From: Oceanobacillus massiliensis str. N'diop
Lineage (GTDB): Bacteria; Bacillota; Bacilli; Bacillales; Amphibacillaceae
NCBI RefSeq assembly: GCF_000285495.1
Contig: NZ_HE610977.1
Location: 23,753-73,261 of the forward strand
Length of the DNA stretch: 49,509 nucleotides
Direction of reading: 5' to 3'
The position numbers were made by a program, and so were the translations under genes. The notes beneath the pieces were generated by a model. That model did no database searches and was not told where the DNA came from. It was given only the letters and a program-made list of their open reading frames with translations. Positions 17,207-25,994 of the stretch are shown piece by piece. How positions within the stretch are numbered: the first letter of the stretch is position 1; every line of letters begins with the position of its first letter.

Positions 17207-17830
17207 ATGACAAAACTTTCAAATAGACAACAATTGATTCTTGATTTTATAAAAGATGAAGTTAGACAAAAAGGATATCCACCTTCCGTTCGAGAAATTG
17301 CCGTTGCTGTTGGCCTTGCTTCCAGTTCTACTGTCCACGGACATCTTGAAAGGATAGAGAGCAAGGGGTTTATCCGTCGGGACCCTACAAAACCAAGAGC
17401 AATTGAAATTCTTGATACAGATGAGGATAACCACATTCCAAAGGATGAAGCTCGCTATGCCCCGGTAATTGGGAAAGTTACAGCGGGTCTTCCGATAACT
17501 GCTGTCGAAAATATAGAAGAATTCATTCCTCTTCCAAGTTCCACTTCAAGTCCTGACGATAATCTTTTTGTTTTGGTCATTGAGGGAGAAAGTATGATAG
17601 AGGCAGGTATACTTGATGGTGATATGGTAATCGTCAAGCAGCAGAATACCGCTGATAACAGTGACATCGTTGTTGCAATGACAGAAGACAATGAAGCAAC
17701 AGTAAAACGATTCTTCAAAGAGAAGGGACATATTCGCCTGCAGCCTGAAAATGCAACGATGGAACCTCTAATCTATGAAAATGTAAGCATCTTGGGGAAA
17801 GTAATCGGCCTATACAGAAATATCCATTAA
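17207..17830 (+). CDS. lexA: LexA SOS repressor
   Basis: 207 residues: N-terminal winged helix ([25 protein letters not shown], about 8-32), cleavage-site Ala-Gly in GKVTAGLP (about residues 90-97), and the S24 latent protease domain with catalytic Ser in [14 protein letters not shown] and Lys in ATVKRFF. It represses DNA-damage genes until RecA filaments trigger self-cleavage. Divergent from the micropeptide-yneB-ynzC genes across a 162-base region with three SOS-type boxes, as in B. subtilis (lexA/yneA). Confidence 0.97.
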   Translation: MTKLSNRQQLILDFIKDEVRQKGYPPSVREIAVAVGLASSSTVHGHLERIESKGFIRRDPTKPRAIEILDTDEDNHIPKDEARYAPVIGKVTAGLPITAVENIEEFIPLPSSTSSPDDNLFVLVIEGESMIEAGILDGDMVIVKQQNTADNSDIVVAMTEDNEATVKRFFKEKGHIRLQPENATMEPLIYENVSILGKVIGLYRNIH

Positions 17831-17878
17831 AAAAGAGAAGCTATGACCAGTTAATCGGGTCAGGGCTCCTCTTTTTTA
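17829..17878 (+). terminator. Terminator of lexA
   Basis: Structured stem pairing AAAAGAG..GC with GGCTCCTCTTTT around an inner TGACC/GGTCA stem, followed by a T6 run; starts at the lexA stop. Confidence 0.8.
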
Positions 17879-17891
17879 ATTGGAATATAAA

Positions 17892-17926
17892 CAAGAGATC
17901 CATCACTTTAAGTGGTGGATCTCTTG
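17892..17926. terminator. Terminator between lexA and the GH2 gene
   Basis: Sixteen-base stem with one mismatch (17892-17907 and 17911-17926) and a 3-base loop, 22 bases after the GH2 stop. Probably ends the minus-strand sulfatase operon and backs up the lexA terminator. Confidence 0.7.
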
Positions 17927-17947
17927 CTATAGGTTTATTGTCACATG

Positions 17948-19717
17948 CTATTTAGTTGAATCATTGATTTCCTTGATCTTTCCTAACTCTATCTTAGGTG
18001 TTCTATCTTCTTTCAATAGCCCATTAACTTCCTGCTGGACATCCGTTATTTGTGTGTAACAGTAACCAGTTATATAAGGTATGGATTTAATAGCATCTGT
18101 GATACTTCGATATCTGCTGAGGAATTCCGCCTCTGTATTGACTTGATTCCCATATCCCCAGCCGCTTTCATCGTTAAAGGCAATTCCCCCGTATTCAGTA
18201 ATCATTATAGGCTGCCCTTTATATTCGTAGCCATTCGCAAATGCATACCTCTTATTGTTATGAGGTAATTCATTATTTATTATACTATCTTTGTCTTTAT
18301 AGCGTTCCAGGAACAATTCCCCAAGTTCTTCGTAATCATGAAGTGCAATAATATCTGAAACCGTGTGTTCCCAACCATCGTTCACGATAACCGGGCGCTG
18401 TGAATCAATTGACTTTGTTAAATAGTAAATTGATTCCGTAAACGCTTGCTGCTTTTTATTGGATGAGATATTTGGGACGCCCCATGATTCATTAAATGGT
18501 ACCCATGTAATAATAGATGGATGATTATAATGCTGTTGAACGATATTCAGCCATTCTTTCGTAAAGTTCTCAATAGCCTCATCCGAAAACTCATACGTAG
18601 CAGCCATTTCCGACCAGACCAGTAACCCTTTTCTATCACACCAATATAAAAAGCGTTCATCCTCAAGCTTTTGATGTTTACGGACTCCATTGAAACCCAT
18701 CTCAATTGTTTTTTCTATATCCTCCAGTATGGCATCGTCCGATGGCGGTGTAAGCATCGTTTCCGACCAGTATCCTTGATCTAAAAGAAGTTTCTGATAG
18801 AAAGGTTCATTATTAAGAAGCACCTGTCCATCCTTGATTGAAATTTTCCGCATACCAAAATATGAATCTACTTCGTCTAGTAATCTCCCATTTTCATATA
18901 GTTTAAATGTAACATCATATAGATTGGGGTGCTGAGGAGTCCAGTGCATAACTTTCCACTCATGTAAATCGGAATGAATATCCACTCCAAAACTCACACT
19001 CGAACGATCTGGTGTAATAGAAAATTGTTTTACTGTTTCACCTGAAAAACTGATTGTAGTTTCTAAAGTCAAATCTTTACTAAATGAACCGCTCAATGCA
19101 TAATCAAATTGGACAGAATGCGCATCGAAATCAGGAGTGATTTTTACATTGTCAATACTTGCTTCATTCAAGAATTCAAGCCAGACTGTTTGCCATATCC
19201 CTGTTGTCTGCACATACCAGCACCCGAAATTTTCATCTCTCCAACGTTGTTTCCCTCTTGGCTGGTAGCAGCTCATACTATCTTCTGCTTTTACAACAAG
19301 TTCGTTCTTCTTTTTATAATCAATCGCATCCGTAATATCAAAAGAAAAAGAAGCGTTCCCACCAATATGATTACCGATGTATTTACCATTAACCCATACC
19401 TTTGTTGAATAATCCGATGCCTGAAATCTCAAGATTGTCCTTTTTCCTATTTCAGCTTCTGGAATTTCAAATGTTCTTTGATACCAGACATAGGGATGGA
19501 AAGCTTCTTCGCCAATTCCACTTGCTGTCGTCTCATACGTAAACGGTACCTGTATATCCGTTGTAAAGCCCGGCTTGTTCGTCCATTGCTCTTTCTCCCC
19601 TATATTCTCATCATCAAATGCAAACTTCCACGTTCCGTTCAGGTTTTTCCATGAAGTTCTTTGAAATTGAGGACGTGGATATTCTGTGCGTTGATAGGTT
19701 GCAATTGTTTTTGTCAT
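17948..19717 (-). CDS. Glycoside hydrolase family 2 enzyme (beta-galactosidase/glucuronidase-like), intracellular
   Basis: 589 residues: jelly-roll sugar-binding domain (about 15-185), immunoglobulin-like domain (about 186-290) and TIM barrel (about 295-589). The GH2 acid/base is E410 in WVPFNESWG and the nucleophile E508 in ITEYGG; both are intact. There is no signal peptide, so it acts in the cytoplasm. It belongs to the compact GH2 subgroup with the LDQGYW..TPPSDDAILEDIEKTIEMGFNG barrel start, whose members include galactosidases and arabinopyranosidases; substrate cannot be fixed from sequence. Last gene of the ABC-FGE-sulfatase operon, and the linked Leloir genes point to galactose release. 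Confidence 0.9.
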   Translation of the reverse strand: MTKTIATYQRTEYPRPQFQRTSWKNLNGTWKFAFDDENIGEKEQWTNKPGFTTDIQVPFTYETTASGIGEEAFHPYVWYQRTFEIPEAEIGKRTILRFQASDYSTKVWVNGKYIGNHIGGNASFSFDITDAIDYKKKNELVVKAEDSMSCYQPRGKQRWRDENFGCWYVQTTGIWQTVWLEFLNEASIDNVKITPDFDAHSVQFDYALSGSFSKDLTLETTISFSGETVKQFSITPDRSSVSFGVDIHSDLHEWKVMHWTPQHPNLYDVTFKLYENGRLLDEVDSYFGMRKISIKDGQVLLNNEPFYQKLLLDQGYWSETMLTPPSDDAILEDIEKTIEMGFNGVRKHQKLEDERFLYWCDRKGLLVWSEMAATYEFSDEAIENFTKEWLNIVQQHYNHPSIITWVPFNESWGVPNISSNKKQQAFTESIYYLTKSIDSQRPVIVNDGWEHTVSDIIALHDYEELGELFLERYKDKDSIINNELPHNNKRYAFANGYEYKGQPIMITEYGGIAFNDESGWGYGNQVNTEAEFLSRYRSITDAIKSIPYITGYCYTQITDVQQEVNGLLKEDRTPKIELGKIKEINDSTK

Positions 19718-19800
19718 GTGAATCTCTCCTTATTTATCGTTTTAAATGATAGAAAACAAATATAAAATAATCTATTACTAGGCGATGCTATTGTTTAAAA

Positions 19801-21342
19801 TCAATACACTTTAGATCGTGGATACACGTCCGTTCTAGCAGCCCAATCCCCCCACTTTTGCTTCATCTGTTCTACCAGTTCAGGATATTCATTTGCCAAA
19901 TTATTCATCTCGGTCCGATCATTATTCATGTTGTAAAGTTCCCAGTCTTTTTCTTTTATTTTCACAAGTTTCCACTCACCATCGCGAATGGCACAATGGT
20001 CCTCATGTTCGAAACACAATATTCGAGGTTCGGTAGGCTCTCCTTTGAAAGCTGGCATCAGGCTCCTTCCTTCCATCGGGAGTATCTTGTGCCCTTTAAA
20101 TTCCTCTGGATATGAAGCTCCGGTAATATCGATAAAAGTAGCCATAAAATCAATAAAGTGACCTGAATAGTGCTCGATCTCTCCTCTTCGTTTTACCTCT
20201 TCTGGCCAGTGGGCAATTAAGGGCGTACTAATTCCGCCTTCATGTGCATAGTGCTTATACATACGAAATGGCGTACTGCACGCATTTGCCCATCCGGATC
20301 CATAACTATGATAGGATTCGGGTCCACCCATCCGATCCAAATCTTCTTTTCGATGCAAAAAGTTTGAAGTTGTTATCCAGTCGTCAAATCCCCATGGATC
20401 CCACTCCGCACATGCCCCATTATCGGAACAAAACAGTATCAATGTATGATCAAGTTCATTATGGTCCCGAAGATTTTCAATTACGCGGCCGACATTCTGG
20501 TCCATCCGGTCAACCATGGCGGCATAAATAGCCATCCGCCGTATCAAATCTTTTTTTCGGTCTGGATCAATGGATTCCCAGGCTGGATTGACTCCGCTAA
20601 TGTTACGGTCCCGATTCCAATATTCTGAGCGTGGCGTCAATTGCATATCCTTATCCATTGTCTGTAATTGTTTCATTCTTTCTAACCGTTCTTCCCGTAT
20701 CCTATCCCATCCTTTTTCATATATTTTTTCATATTTTAAAATGTCCTCTTTCGGTGCCTGCAATGGAAAATGTGGCGCATTATAGGATAGGTATAGAAAA
20801 TAAGGCTGTTCATCACTGCGAGACTCCTCGATGAAATCCAATGCATGATCAGTAATTGCGTCTGTAGCATAAAATTCACCGTCGGAATAGCTTCGTTCTG
20901 GCCGCCCTTCAGGTAAGCGAACATAATTCTCCTTGTCCCAAAAACTCGCAAATCCTCCCAATAATCCATAAAAGTCATCAAACCCACGTTCAGTTGGCAT
21001 ACGCTCTCCAACATGCCATTTGCCTGATAAGTACGTGTGATAACCACCCTCTTTTAAAACTTCTGCAAGCGTGACACACTGGTTTTTCAAATAGCCGCGG
21101 TATCCTGGTGTTTCTCTATCCTCCGTCATTTCCCCTATACCAGCTTGATGCGGATACAAACCGGTTAATAGGGAAGCACGGCTCGGACAACAGCGCGCTG
21201 AATTATAGAATTGAGTGAAGCGTAATCCATTGTTAGCCAGTTGATCCAAATTTGGTGTGCTGATTTCACCTCCATAACTGCTTAAATCAGAAAACCCTAA
21301 ATCATCCGTCAAAATCAACAAAATATTCGGATTGTTTTTCAC
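19801..21342 (-). CDS. Type I (formylglycine) sulfatase, leaderless
   Basis: Hydrolyses a sulfate ester. With the start at the GTG (21342) the protein has 513 residues; C51-C52-P53-S54-R55 (motif CxPSR) makes C51 the residue oxidised to formylglycine. D13/D14 (LTDDLG) and the later SDNGA supply calcium ligands, and GKWHVG and APHFP are the usual family motifs. I chose the GTG because TTGGAGGG lies 8 bases upstream; a frame opening at 21426 adds 28 residues with no resemblance to the family. No signal peptide in either version, so it acts inside the cell. The maturation enzyme is encoded directly upstream. Most similar in layout to arylsulfatase-type S1 families; the natural substrate is unknown. 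Confidence 0.93.
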   Translation of the reverse strand: MKNNPNILLILTDDLGFSDLSSYGGEISTPNLDQLANNGLRFTQFYNSARCCPSRASLLTGLYPHQAGIGEMTEDRETPGYRGYLKNQCVTLAEVLKEGGYHTYLSGKWHVGERMPTERGFDDFYGLLGGFASFWDKENYVRLPEGRPERSYSDGEFYATDAITDHALDFIEESRSDEQPYFLYLSYNAPHFPLQAPKEDILKYEKIYEKGWDRIREERLERMKQLQTMDKDMQLTPRSEYWNRDRNISGVNPAWESIDPDRKKDLIRRMAIYAAMVDRMDQNVGRVIENLRDHNELDHTLILFCSDNGACAEWDPWGFDDWITTSNFLHRKEDLDRMGGPESYHSYGSGWANACSTPFRMYKHYAHEGGISTPLIAHWPEEVKRRGEIEHYSGHFIDFMATFIDITGASYPEEFKGHKILPMEGRSLMPAFKGEPTEPRILCFEHEDHCAIRDGEWKLVKIKEKDWELYNMNNDRTEMNNLANEYPELVEQMKQKWGDWAARTDVYPRSKVY

Positions 21343-21406
21343 CGTTTTCGCCCTCCAAGTATGAGTAATATTACATCTATCATTTAATAACCAAATTTTT
21401 TGCTTT

Positions 21407-21429
21407 GAATTGTCTGCTGCAGACAATTC
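21407..21429. repeat. Perfect 23-bp palindrome before the sulfatase gene
   Basis: GAATTGTCTGC-T-GCAGACAATTC arms (21407-21417 and 21419-21429) are perfectly complementary around one central base. It lies 65 bases upstream of the sulfatase start, between the FGE and sulfatase genes. No T run follows on the minus strand. It could be an operator or an RNA processing hairpin. Confidence 0.55.
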
Positions 21430-21577
21430 ATTTTTCTATCCAAAACTTGCACTCCCTCACTAAATCCCGAGGCAATCAGTAAGCTAATCTTGAACTCTAT
21501 CTATTCTTTCTCCACCAGTCCAGCCATTTTAACAGCCGTTTGGATGGATTATGCACTGGAATCCCTGTCTGTCTACG

Positions 21578-22504
21578 TCATCCATCACGTACACAACGAA
21601 AACCTATATTCCCCGCTGAACTATCCATCGTATTTGAACTCCTTGCCGCTACACGATAACGATTGCAATAGGATTGATGGCATAGATAGGATCCACCGCG
21701 CATGCTCTTCTGCGTCTGGTTGTCTTGATTGAACCAATCTGAACACCATTCCCATACATTTCCCGACATATTATAAAGCCCATAATTATTTGGCGGAAAC
21801 GACTTTGCGGGGGCTGTGCCTAAATAGCCATCTTCTTTTGAATTATATTGCGGAAACTTTCCCTGCCAAATATTGCAGAAGTGCTTTCCATCCGGAGTTA
21901 GCTCATCTCCCCATGGATATTTTTTCTGTTCAAGTCCTCCGCGAGCAGCGAATTCCCATTCACGTTCTGTCGGCAGACGCTTTCCAGCCCAATCACAAAA
22001 AGCCGTGGCGTCATACCAGGATACGTGTACAACAGGATGGTCCAAACGCCGCTCAATCGTCGACCCTTTCCCTTCAGGCTGATACCAGAAGGCATCTTTC
22101 ACAGCATACCACCATGGCACATCCTGCAATTGCTCTTCATCATTCAATTGCTCGAGGGTCAAAAATTCATAAAACACAAAGGACCAGCCAAATTTCTCAG
22201 CCACTGTCTGATAATTCGTTTCATCAACAAAGCGTTTGAATTCCCTGTTGCTAACGGCGTGATTATCAATGTAGAATGGTTCTACTTTAACGTTTCTTAT
22301 TGGGCCTTCCCTGTCAGATGGAAACCCCTCTTTATCCTCCGTTCCCATTAATAAATCACCACCAGGTAGATGCACCATTTTGTCTTGATACCTGACGTTT
22401 CCCGTCTGAATATCTGAAGGGGCTATTCCATTACGGCTTCTTCTGGAAATATCCGATCTCCTTACTGAGCAACATGAACGTGTTTCCATCTCCTTATTAC
22501 GCAT
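21578..22504 (-). CDS. Formylglycine-generating enzyme (SUMF1/FGE family)
   Basis: 308 residues. FGE oxidises the cysteine of the sulfatase CxPxR motif to formylglycine using oxygen and copper, in the cytoplasm here. Seen: PGGDLLMGTEDKEGFPSDREGP at the fold start, LPTEREWEFAARGG, NVWEWCSDWF, and the C-terminal RGGSYLCHQSYCNRYRVAAR with the active-site pair C275/C280 (CX4C as in human C336/C341) and NIGFRC. It is a true FGE rather than a cysteine-less EgtB/PvdO relative. An N-terminal extension holds C11-C12-S-V-R15, which mimics the spacing of the sulfatase substrate motif. AAAGGGGG precedes the chosen ATG; a GTG 9 bases upstream overlaps that site. Lies between the permease and sulfatase genes. 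Confidence 0.93.
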   Translation of the reverse strand: MRNKEMETRSCCSVRRSDISRRSRNGIAPSDIQTGNVRYQDKMVHLPGGDLLMGTEDKEGFPSDREGPIRNVKVEPFYIDNHAVSNREFKRFVDETNYQTVAEKFGWSFVFYEFLTLEQLNDEEQLQDVPWWYAVKDAFWYQPEGKGSTIERRLDHPVVHVSWYDATAFCDWAGKRLPTEREWEFAARGGLEQKKYPWGDELTPDGKHFCNIWQGKFPQYNSKEDGYLGTAPAKSFPPNNYGLYNMSGNVWEWCSDWFNQDNQTQKSMRGGSYLCHQSYCNRYRVAARSSNTMDSSAGNIGFRCVRDG

Positions 22505-22654
22505 AGACCACACCCCCTTTAATTAATTGGTTCGATATGAAAAATGATGTGGATTCGATTCATGGATCAGGATCTACTGGTTTAAATTGTTCTTTGAAAT
22601 TGCATCAATTGCCGCAGTGGTGGCTTTTCGGAATATATGTCCGTTTTCTATCGA

Positions 22655-23581
22655 TTACCCTTTTAGCCCTGTAAAACTAATTCCTTTAATGATTTGTTTT
22701 TGAAAGATCAAGAACACGATAATAACCGGAATGGAGGCGATAGCATTAGCTGTCATTGGCAACACATATGCCTGTGAGTAGCTGGAATTAAATACTGGAA
22801 GACCTACTGGTAACGTATAGAGTTCTTCAGATAAGATTGACAAGTACGGCCATAAGAAATTATTCCAAGACCCAATAAATGTAAAGATAGCTATCGCCGC
22901 TAAGGCTGGCTTGGCAAGAGGCAAAGCGATTTTATAAAACAGTTTAAAATTTGAACACCCATCCATTTTTGCACTTTCAAATAGTTCTTTGGGTATGCCA
23001 TCGAAGAAACTCTTTAATATGATTACACCCAGTGGTGAAGCGATCATCGGCAGAATTAGTCCTGCATAACTATCAATCAAGTTTAAACTTTTCGCTGTTT
23101 CATATAGTGGAATAATGGTGGCTTCCCCAGGAATCATTAAGCCTATTAGAAAGAATATAAAAATAGTATTTTTGAAACGGAATTTCATTTGAGATATTGC
23201 AAAAGAAGCTAATGATGTCACAATTAACGTTAAAATTGTTGTAATAAGGGCTACGATAAAACTATTGAATGTCCATCGAAGTATTAACGTTTCGGAAATA
23301 ATATTTGTGTAATTTGAAAATGTAAATGGTGGCAAAAACCATTCTATTGCATTCGCTGTACTGTATCCATCTGGTTTTATGGAAACAAAAATCATCCATA
23401 TGATAGGAAAAACGAACAGGACTCCCGCAGCAATCGCTATCGTAATTTTGACAGGAAGAAATGGATCACGATTCCTGTTCAATTGTTTAGATTGTTTCTT
23501 TTTATTATTTGTTTCCCGCCCATTCCTTTTCTTGATTGGTTTTTGTTCATCTATAATTGGAATTGGATTCGGTTGTCCCAT
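22655..23581 (-). CDS. Sugar ABC transporter permease, MalG/CUT1 type
   Basis: 308 residues with six transmembrane helices and the EAA loop (ELFESAKMDGCSNFKLFYKIALPLAKPALAA) that contacts the ATPase. An unusual Lys/Asn-rich, charged N-terminal extension of about 40 residues precedes the first helix. The start overlaps the end of the partner permease, with GGAGGAGAGG before the ATG. With the next permease and the lipoprotein it forms a CUT1 oligosaccharide importer. After its TAA the same frame stays open for 26 codons (22574-22654) with coding-like sequence, possibly a remnant. Confidence 0.93.
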   Translation of the reverse strand: MGQPNPIPIIDEQKPIKKRNGRETNNKKKQSKQLNRNRDPFLPVKITIAIAAGVLFVFPIIWMIFVSIKPDGYSTANAIEWFLPPFTFSNYTNIISETLILRWTFNSFIVALITTILTLIVTSLASFAISQMKFRFKNTIFIFFLIGLMIPGEATIIPLYETAKSLNLIDSYAGLILPMIASPLGVIILKSFFDGIPKELFESAKMDGCSNFKLFYKIALPLAKPALAAIAIFTFIGSWNNFLWPYLSILSEELYTLPVGLPVFNSSYSQAYVLPMTANAIASIPVIIVFLIFQKQIIKGISFTGLKG

Positions 23582-23582
23582 C

Positions 23583-24458
23583 TTACCTCTCCTCCGATCT
23601 ATGTGGCCTTAGCTGGATTATCGACAAAATCAGCAGGATAAAGAACAGTGCAAAAGACATGGTAGCAGCATACCCTAAATTATTTTGTGTGAAGCCAGTT
23701 TCATAGATATATTGAATGAGAGGTCTAGTTGCTCCGCCAGGCCCACCGCCAGTGATTAGCATAATTTGTGCAAATACTTTATATGAAGCTAAAACCTGCA
23801 ACAGCAAAATCACTTTGGAAATTGGCTTAAGCTGCGGCAAAGTAATATACCAAAACTGCTCCCAGCGACTTGCTCCATCTATTTCACTTGCCTCGTATAA
23901 TGCTTCTGGAATATCCTGCAGTGCTACAAGGAATAAAATCATATTTGTCCCAACCGTCCACCATAATGTAACAACTACAATCGTAATCCAAGCAAGGAAT
24001 TTATCGGCCAGCCAAAAAGGCTCGGCTTCCATTCCTATAGTATGGAGGATGGTATTAACGAATCCGTTATATGGCTGCAGCATAAAGATTGCCAGAAAGG
24101 AAATAACCGCGACAGATAAGATACTCGGAATAAAATAAGCTCCTCTGAAAAAGGTTTGAAGCTTCGTATTTAAGTTAGCAAGCAATGCTAGTCCTAGTGC
24201 CAGCAGCATCATTGTTGGTGTTGTTAAAACAACAAATAGTGTTGTATTTCCAAGACTTCTCCAGAAATAAGGATCACTGAACATGGCCGTAAAGTTTTCC
24301 AACCCTATGAAGTCCACTTTGCCAATTAGTGACCAATCATAAAAGCTCATTTCCAACCCTTTGATAACAGGGAATATAGTGAAGATTAGGTATACGATTA
24401 AAAACGGCAATAGAAAAGGAACGGCCTTCATATCCTGTATCCATAACTTATTTTTCAT
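23583..24458 (-). CDS. Sugar ABC transporter permease, MalF/UgpA type
   Basis: 291 residues, six transmembrane helices, with the EAA motif EALYEASEIDGASRWEQFWYITLPQLKP. Pairs with the MalG-type permease encoded one base downstream. The start at 24458 follows GGGGAAGGAG; a TTG start 7 codons upstream (24479) would begin inside that binding site. No ATPase gene lies in the operon, so it probably uses a shared MsmX/UgpC-type ATPase from elsewhere, as many Bacillus sugar importers do. Confidence 0.93.
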   Translation of the reverse strand: MKNKLWIQDMKAVPFLLPFLIVYLIFTIFPVIKGLEMSFYDWSLIGKVDFIGLENFTAMFSDPYFWRSLGNTTLFVVLTTPTMMLLALGLALLANLNTKLQTFFRGAYFIPSILSVAVISFLAIFMLQPYNGFVNTILHTIGMEAEPFWLADKFLAWITIVVVTLWWTVGTNMILFLVALQDIPEALYEASEIDGASRWEQFWYITLPQLKPISKVILLLQVLASYKVFAQIMLITGGGPGGATRPLIQYIYETGFTQNNLGYAATMSFALFFILLILSIIQLRPHRSEER

Positions 24459-24488
24459 AAATAGACTCCTTCCCCTCAAAAATCAAGA

Positions 24489-24510
24489 GCTCCTAAAGTA
24501 AATTAGGAGC
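24489..24510 (-). other. Intercistronic hairpin after the binding-protein gene
   Basis: Eight-base stem GCTCCTAA / TTAGGAGC with a 6-base loop between the lipoprotein and permease genes. Such hairpins commonly stop part of the transcripts or protect the upstream mRNA so that the binding protein is made in excess. No T run follows, so stabilisation is more likely than termination. Confidence 0.6.
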
Positions 24511-24524
24511 AATGACCGTTAAAA

Positions 24525-25823
24525 TTATTCTCCTATTAGCGCTTTTACTTCATTTTCAATTAGGTCAAACGCTTCCTCAGGAGAAGCCTCATCTGTCCAA
24601 ATTAAATCAAGGTTGCGAATAAGTATGTCCTGAATACCGCGAGCATGAATGGTTTGGTCTGGAAAATTAACATAGTTTGCTACTTCTGCATAATCACTGC
24701 GATACGGAAGTTCAGCATATTCTTCCGATTCGACAATGGATGTTTTTGCGGGAATATGACCTGCCTCGGCCCAATTTACACCTTTATCTGTAGCGTAGTC
24801 CATAAATTCAATGGCACCTTTTTGAACTTCCGGATCTGCATCTTGATTAGTAGGAATCACAAAGGTATGCGAATTACCAAATGCACTGTCCTGACCAAAT
24901 ATATTTGGCGCAGGCATTGCTGAAAAATCTAAATCTTCAGTAGCCTCCCAGGTACCTGTTGCCCATACTCCAGTAGAAATAGTGGCTGCATTGCCAGACT
25001 GGAAATCAGCATAGAAATCCGCTAAGTTTAATGGAATAACCTCATACTTATGCCATAAATCATGCATATAATTTGCAGCTTCAATTGCTTTTTCAACATC
25101 AAGTACATATTCTGGGTTATCCAAATCATCCGTTACGATATTCTCCCCGCCTAATTGGCTATAGAAGGAGAACCATAATCGATAGGAATCGACACCAGCC
25201 GTAGAAAACGCCATTGGAAATTTACCTTCTGGCAATTCTTCTTTAAGTGTTGTCAGAAACTCAACAAACCCTTCTGGAGTCTGTTCCATTTTTACACTTC
25301 CATCTTCATTCAGAAGTCCTGCATCACCGACAAGCTGGTTATTCACGAAAAAAATATGCGGGTGTGTATCGATCGGTACAGCAAAGTGCTCTCCATCGAA
25401 AACTGTCGATTCCAAAATGTTTTGATTGAAATCTTCCCAGTCCAACCCAACTTCTGTACCATATGTGTCCAATTCCTGGACAAGCCCCTGGCTAACTAAT
25501 TCCGGCAGCACATTCGTATGAGATACAGCCAAATCCGGTCCTTTGCCTGCAGAAACACTTGTAATCAGCTTGGTATAATACTCTTCAAATTCTTGTTGAA
25601 CATTGTTTATGAAAATCTCTTCCTGACTTGCGTTATATTCATCAACAATCTCCTGCATAAAATCCGCATCACCGCCACCAAACAGGTTCCACATGACAAC
25701 CTCTGTAGCACCCTCTGGCACCTTAACCTTCCCACCAGCATCATCTGTTCCGCCGCTACATCCGATAAGTGCGATAGCAGTTAAAACTATCCCAATAAAT
25801 AACACTAACCTCATCTTCATCAT
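24525..25823 (-). CDS. Extracellular sugar-binding lipoprotein of the ABC importer
   Basis: 432 residues: lipoprotein signal peptide with lipobox LIGC, Cys22 being the acylated residue, then a family 1 solute-binding fold (VVMWNLFGGGDADFMQEIVDEYN at the start, GKGPDLAVSHTNVLPEL, many Trp and acidic residues lining the cleft). It captures the oligosaccharide outside the membrane for the two permeases. First gene of the operon; AAAGGGGAG precedes a double ATG. Regulated from the promoter at 25995-26023, with operator and cre site in the leader. The ligand is not deducible. Confidence 0.93.
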   Translation of the reverse strand: MMKMRLVLFIGIVLTAIALIGCSGGTDDAGGKVKVPEGATEVVMWNLFGGGDADFMQEIVDEYNASQEEIFINNVQQEFEEYYTKLITSVSAGKGPDLAVSHTNVLPELVSQGLVQELDTYGTEVGLDWEDFNQNILESTVFDGEHFAVPIDTHPHIFFVNNQLVGDAGLLNEDGSVKMEQTPEGFVEFLTTLKEELPEGKFPMAFSTAGVDSYRLWFSFYSQLGGENIVTDDLDNPEYVLDVEKAIEAANYMHDLWHKYEVIPLNLADFYADFQSGNAATISTGVWATGTWEATEDLDFSAMPAPNIFGQDSAFGNSHTFVIPTNQDADPEVQKGAIEFMDYATDKGVNWAEAGHIPAKTSIVESEEYAELPYRSDYAEVANYVNFPDQTIHARGIQDILIRNLDLIWTDEASPEEAFDLIENEVKALIGE

Positions 25824-25923
25824 TGAATCTCCCCTTTACATTTCAATAATTATAAATTAATGGATACTGTTGTTCCTTCCTCCTTTCATTGTTTATGAAC
25901 AAAGCAGACAGGACATCCTTCAA

Positions 25924-25938
25924 TGTATTCGCTTTCAT
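25924..25938 (-). promoter_or_regulatory. CcpA catabolite-responsive element (cre)
   Basis: ATGAAAGCGAATACA on the minus strand fits WTGNAANCGNWNNCW at every defined position. It lies about 50 bases after the predicted transcription start of the ABC-sulfatase operon, where CcpA would act as a roadblock when preferred sugars are present. Confidence 0.7.
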
Positions 25939-25969
25939 AAGAAAGAAAAAATAAAAAGGTAAACATGTA

Positions 25970-25994
25970 TTAATTAAATTAATTAACTAATTAA
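25970..25994. promoter_or_regulatory. ROK-repressor operator 1, with overlapping second copy
   Basis: TTAATTAAATTAATTAA (25970-25986) is a perfect 8-1-8 palindrome, overlapped by TTAATTAACTAATTAA (25979-25994). It begins right after the -10 of the lipoprotein promoter. The same 17 bp recurs at 26124 (other orientation) and 26673. Confidence 0.75.
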
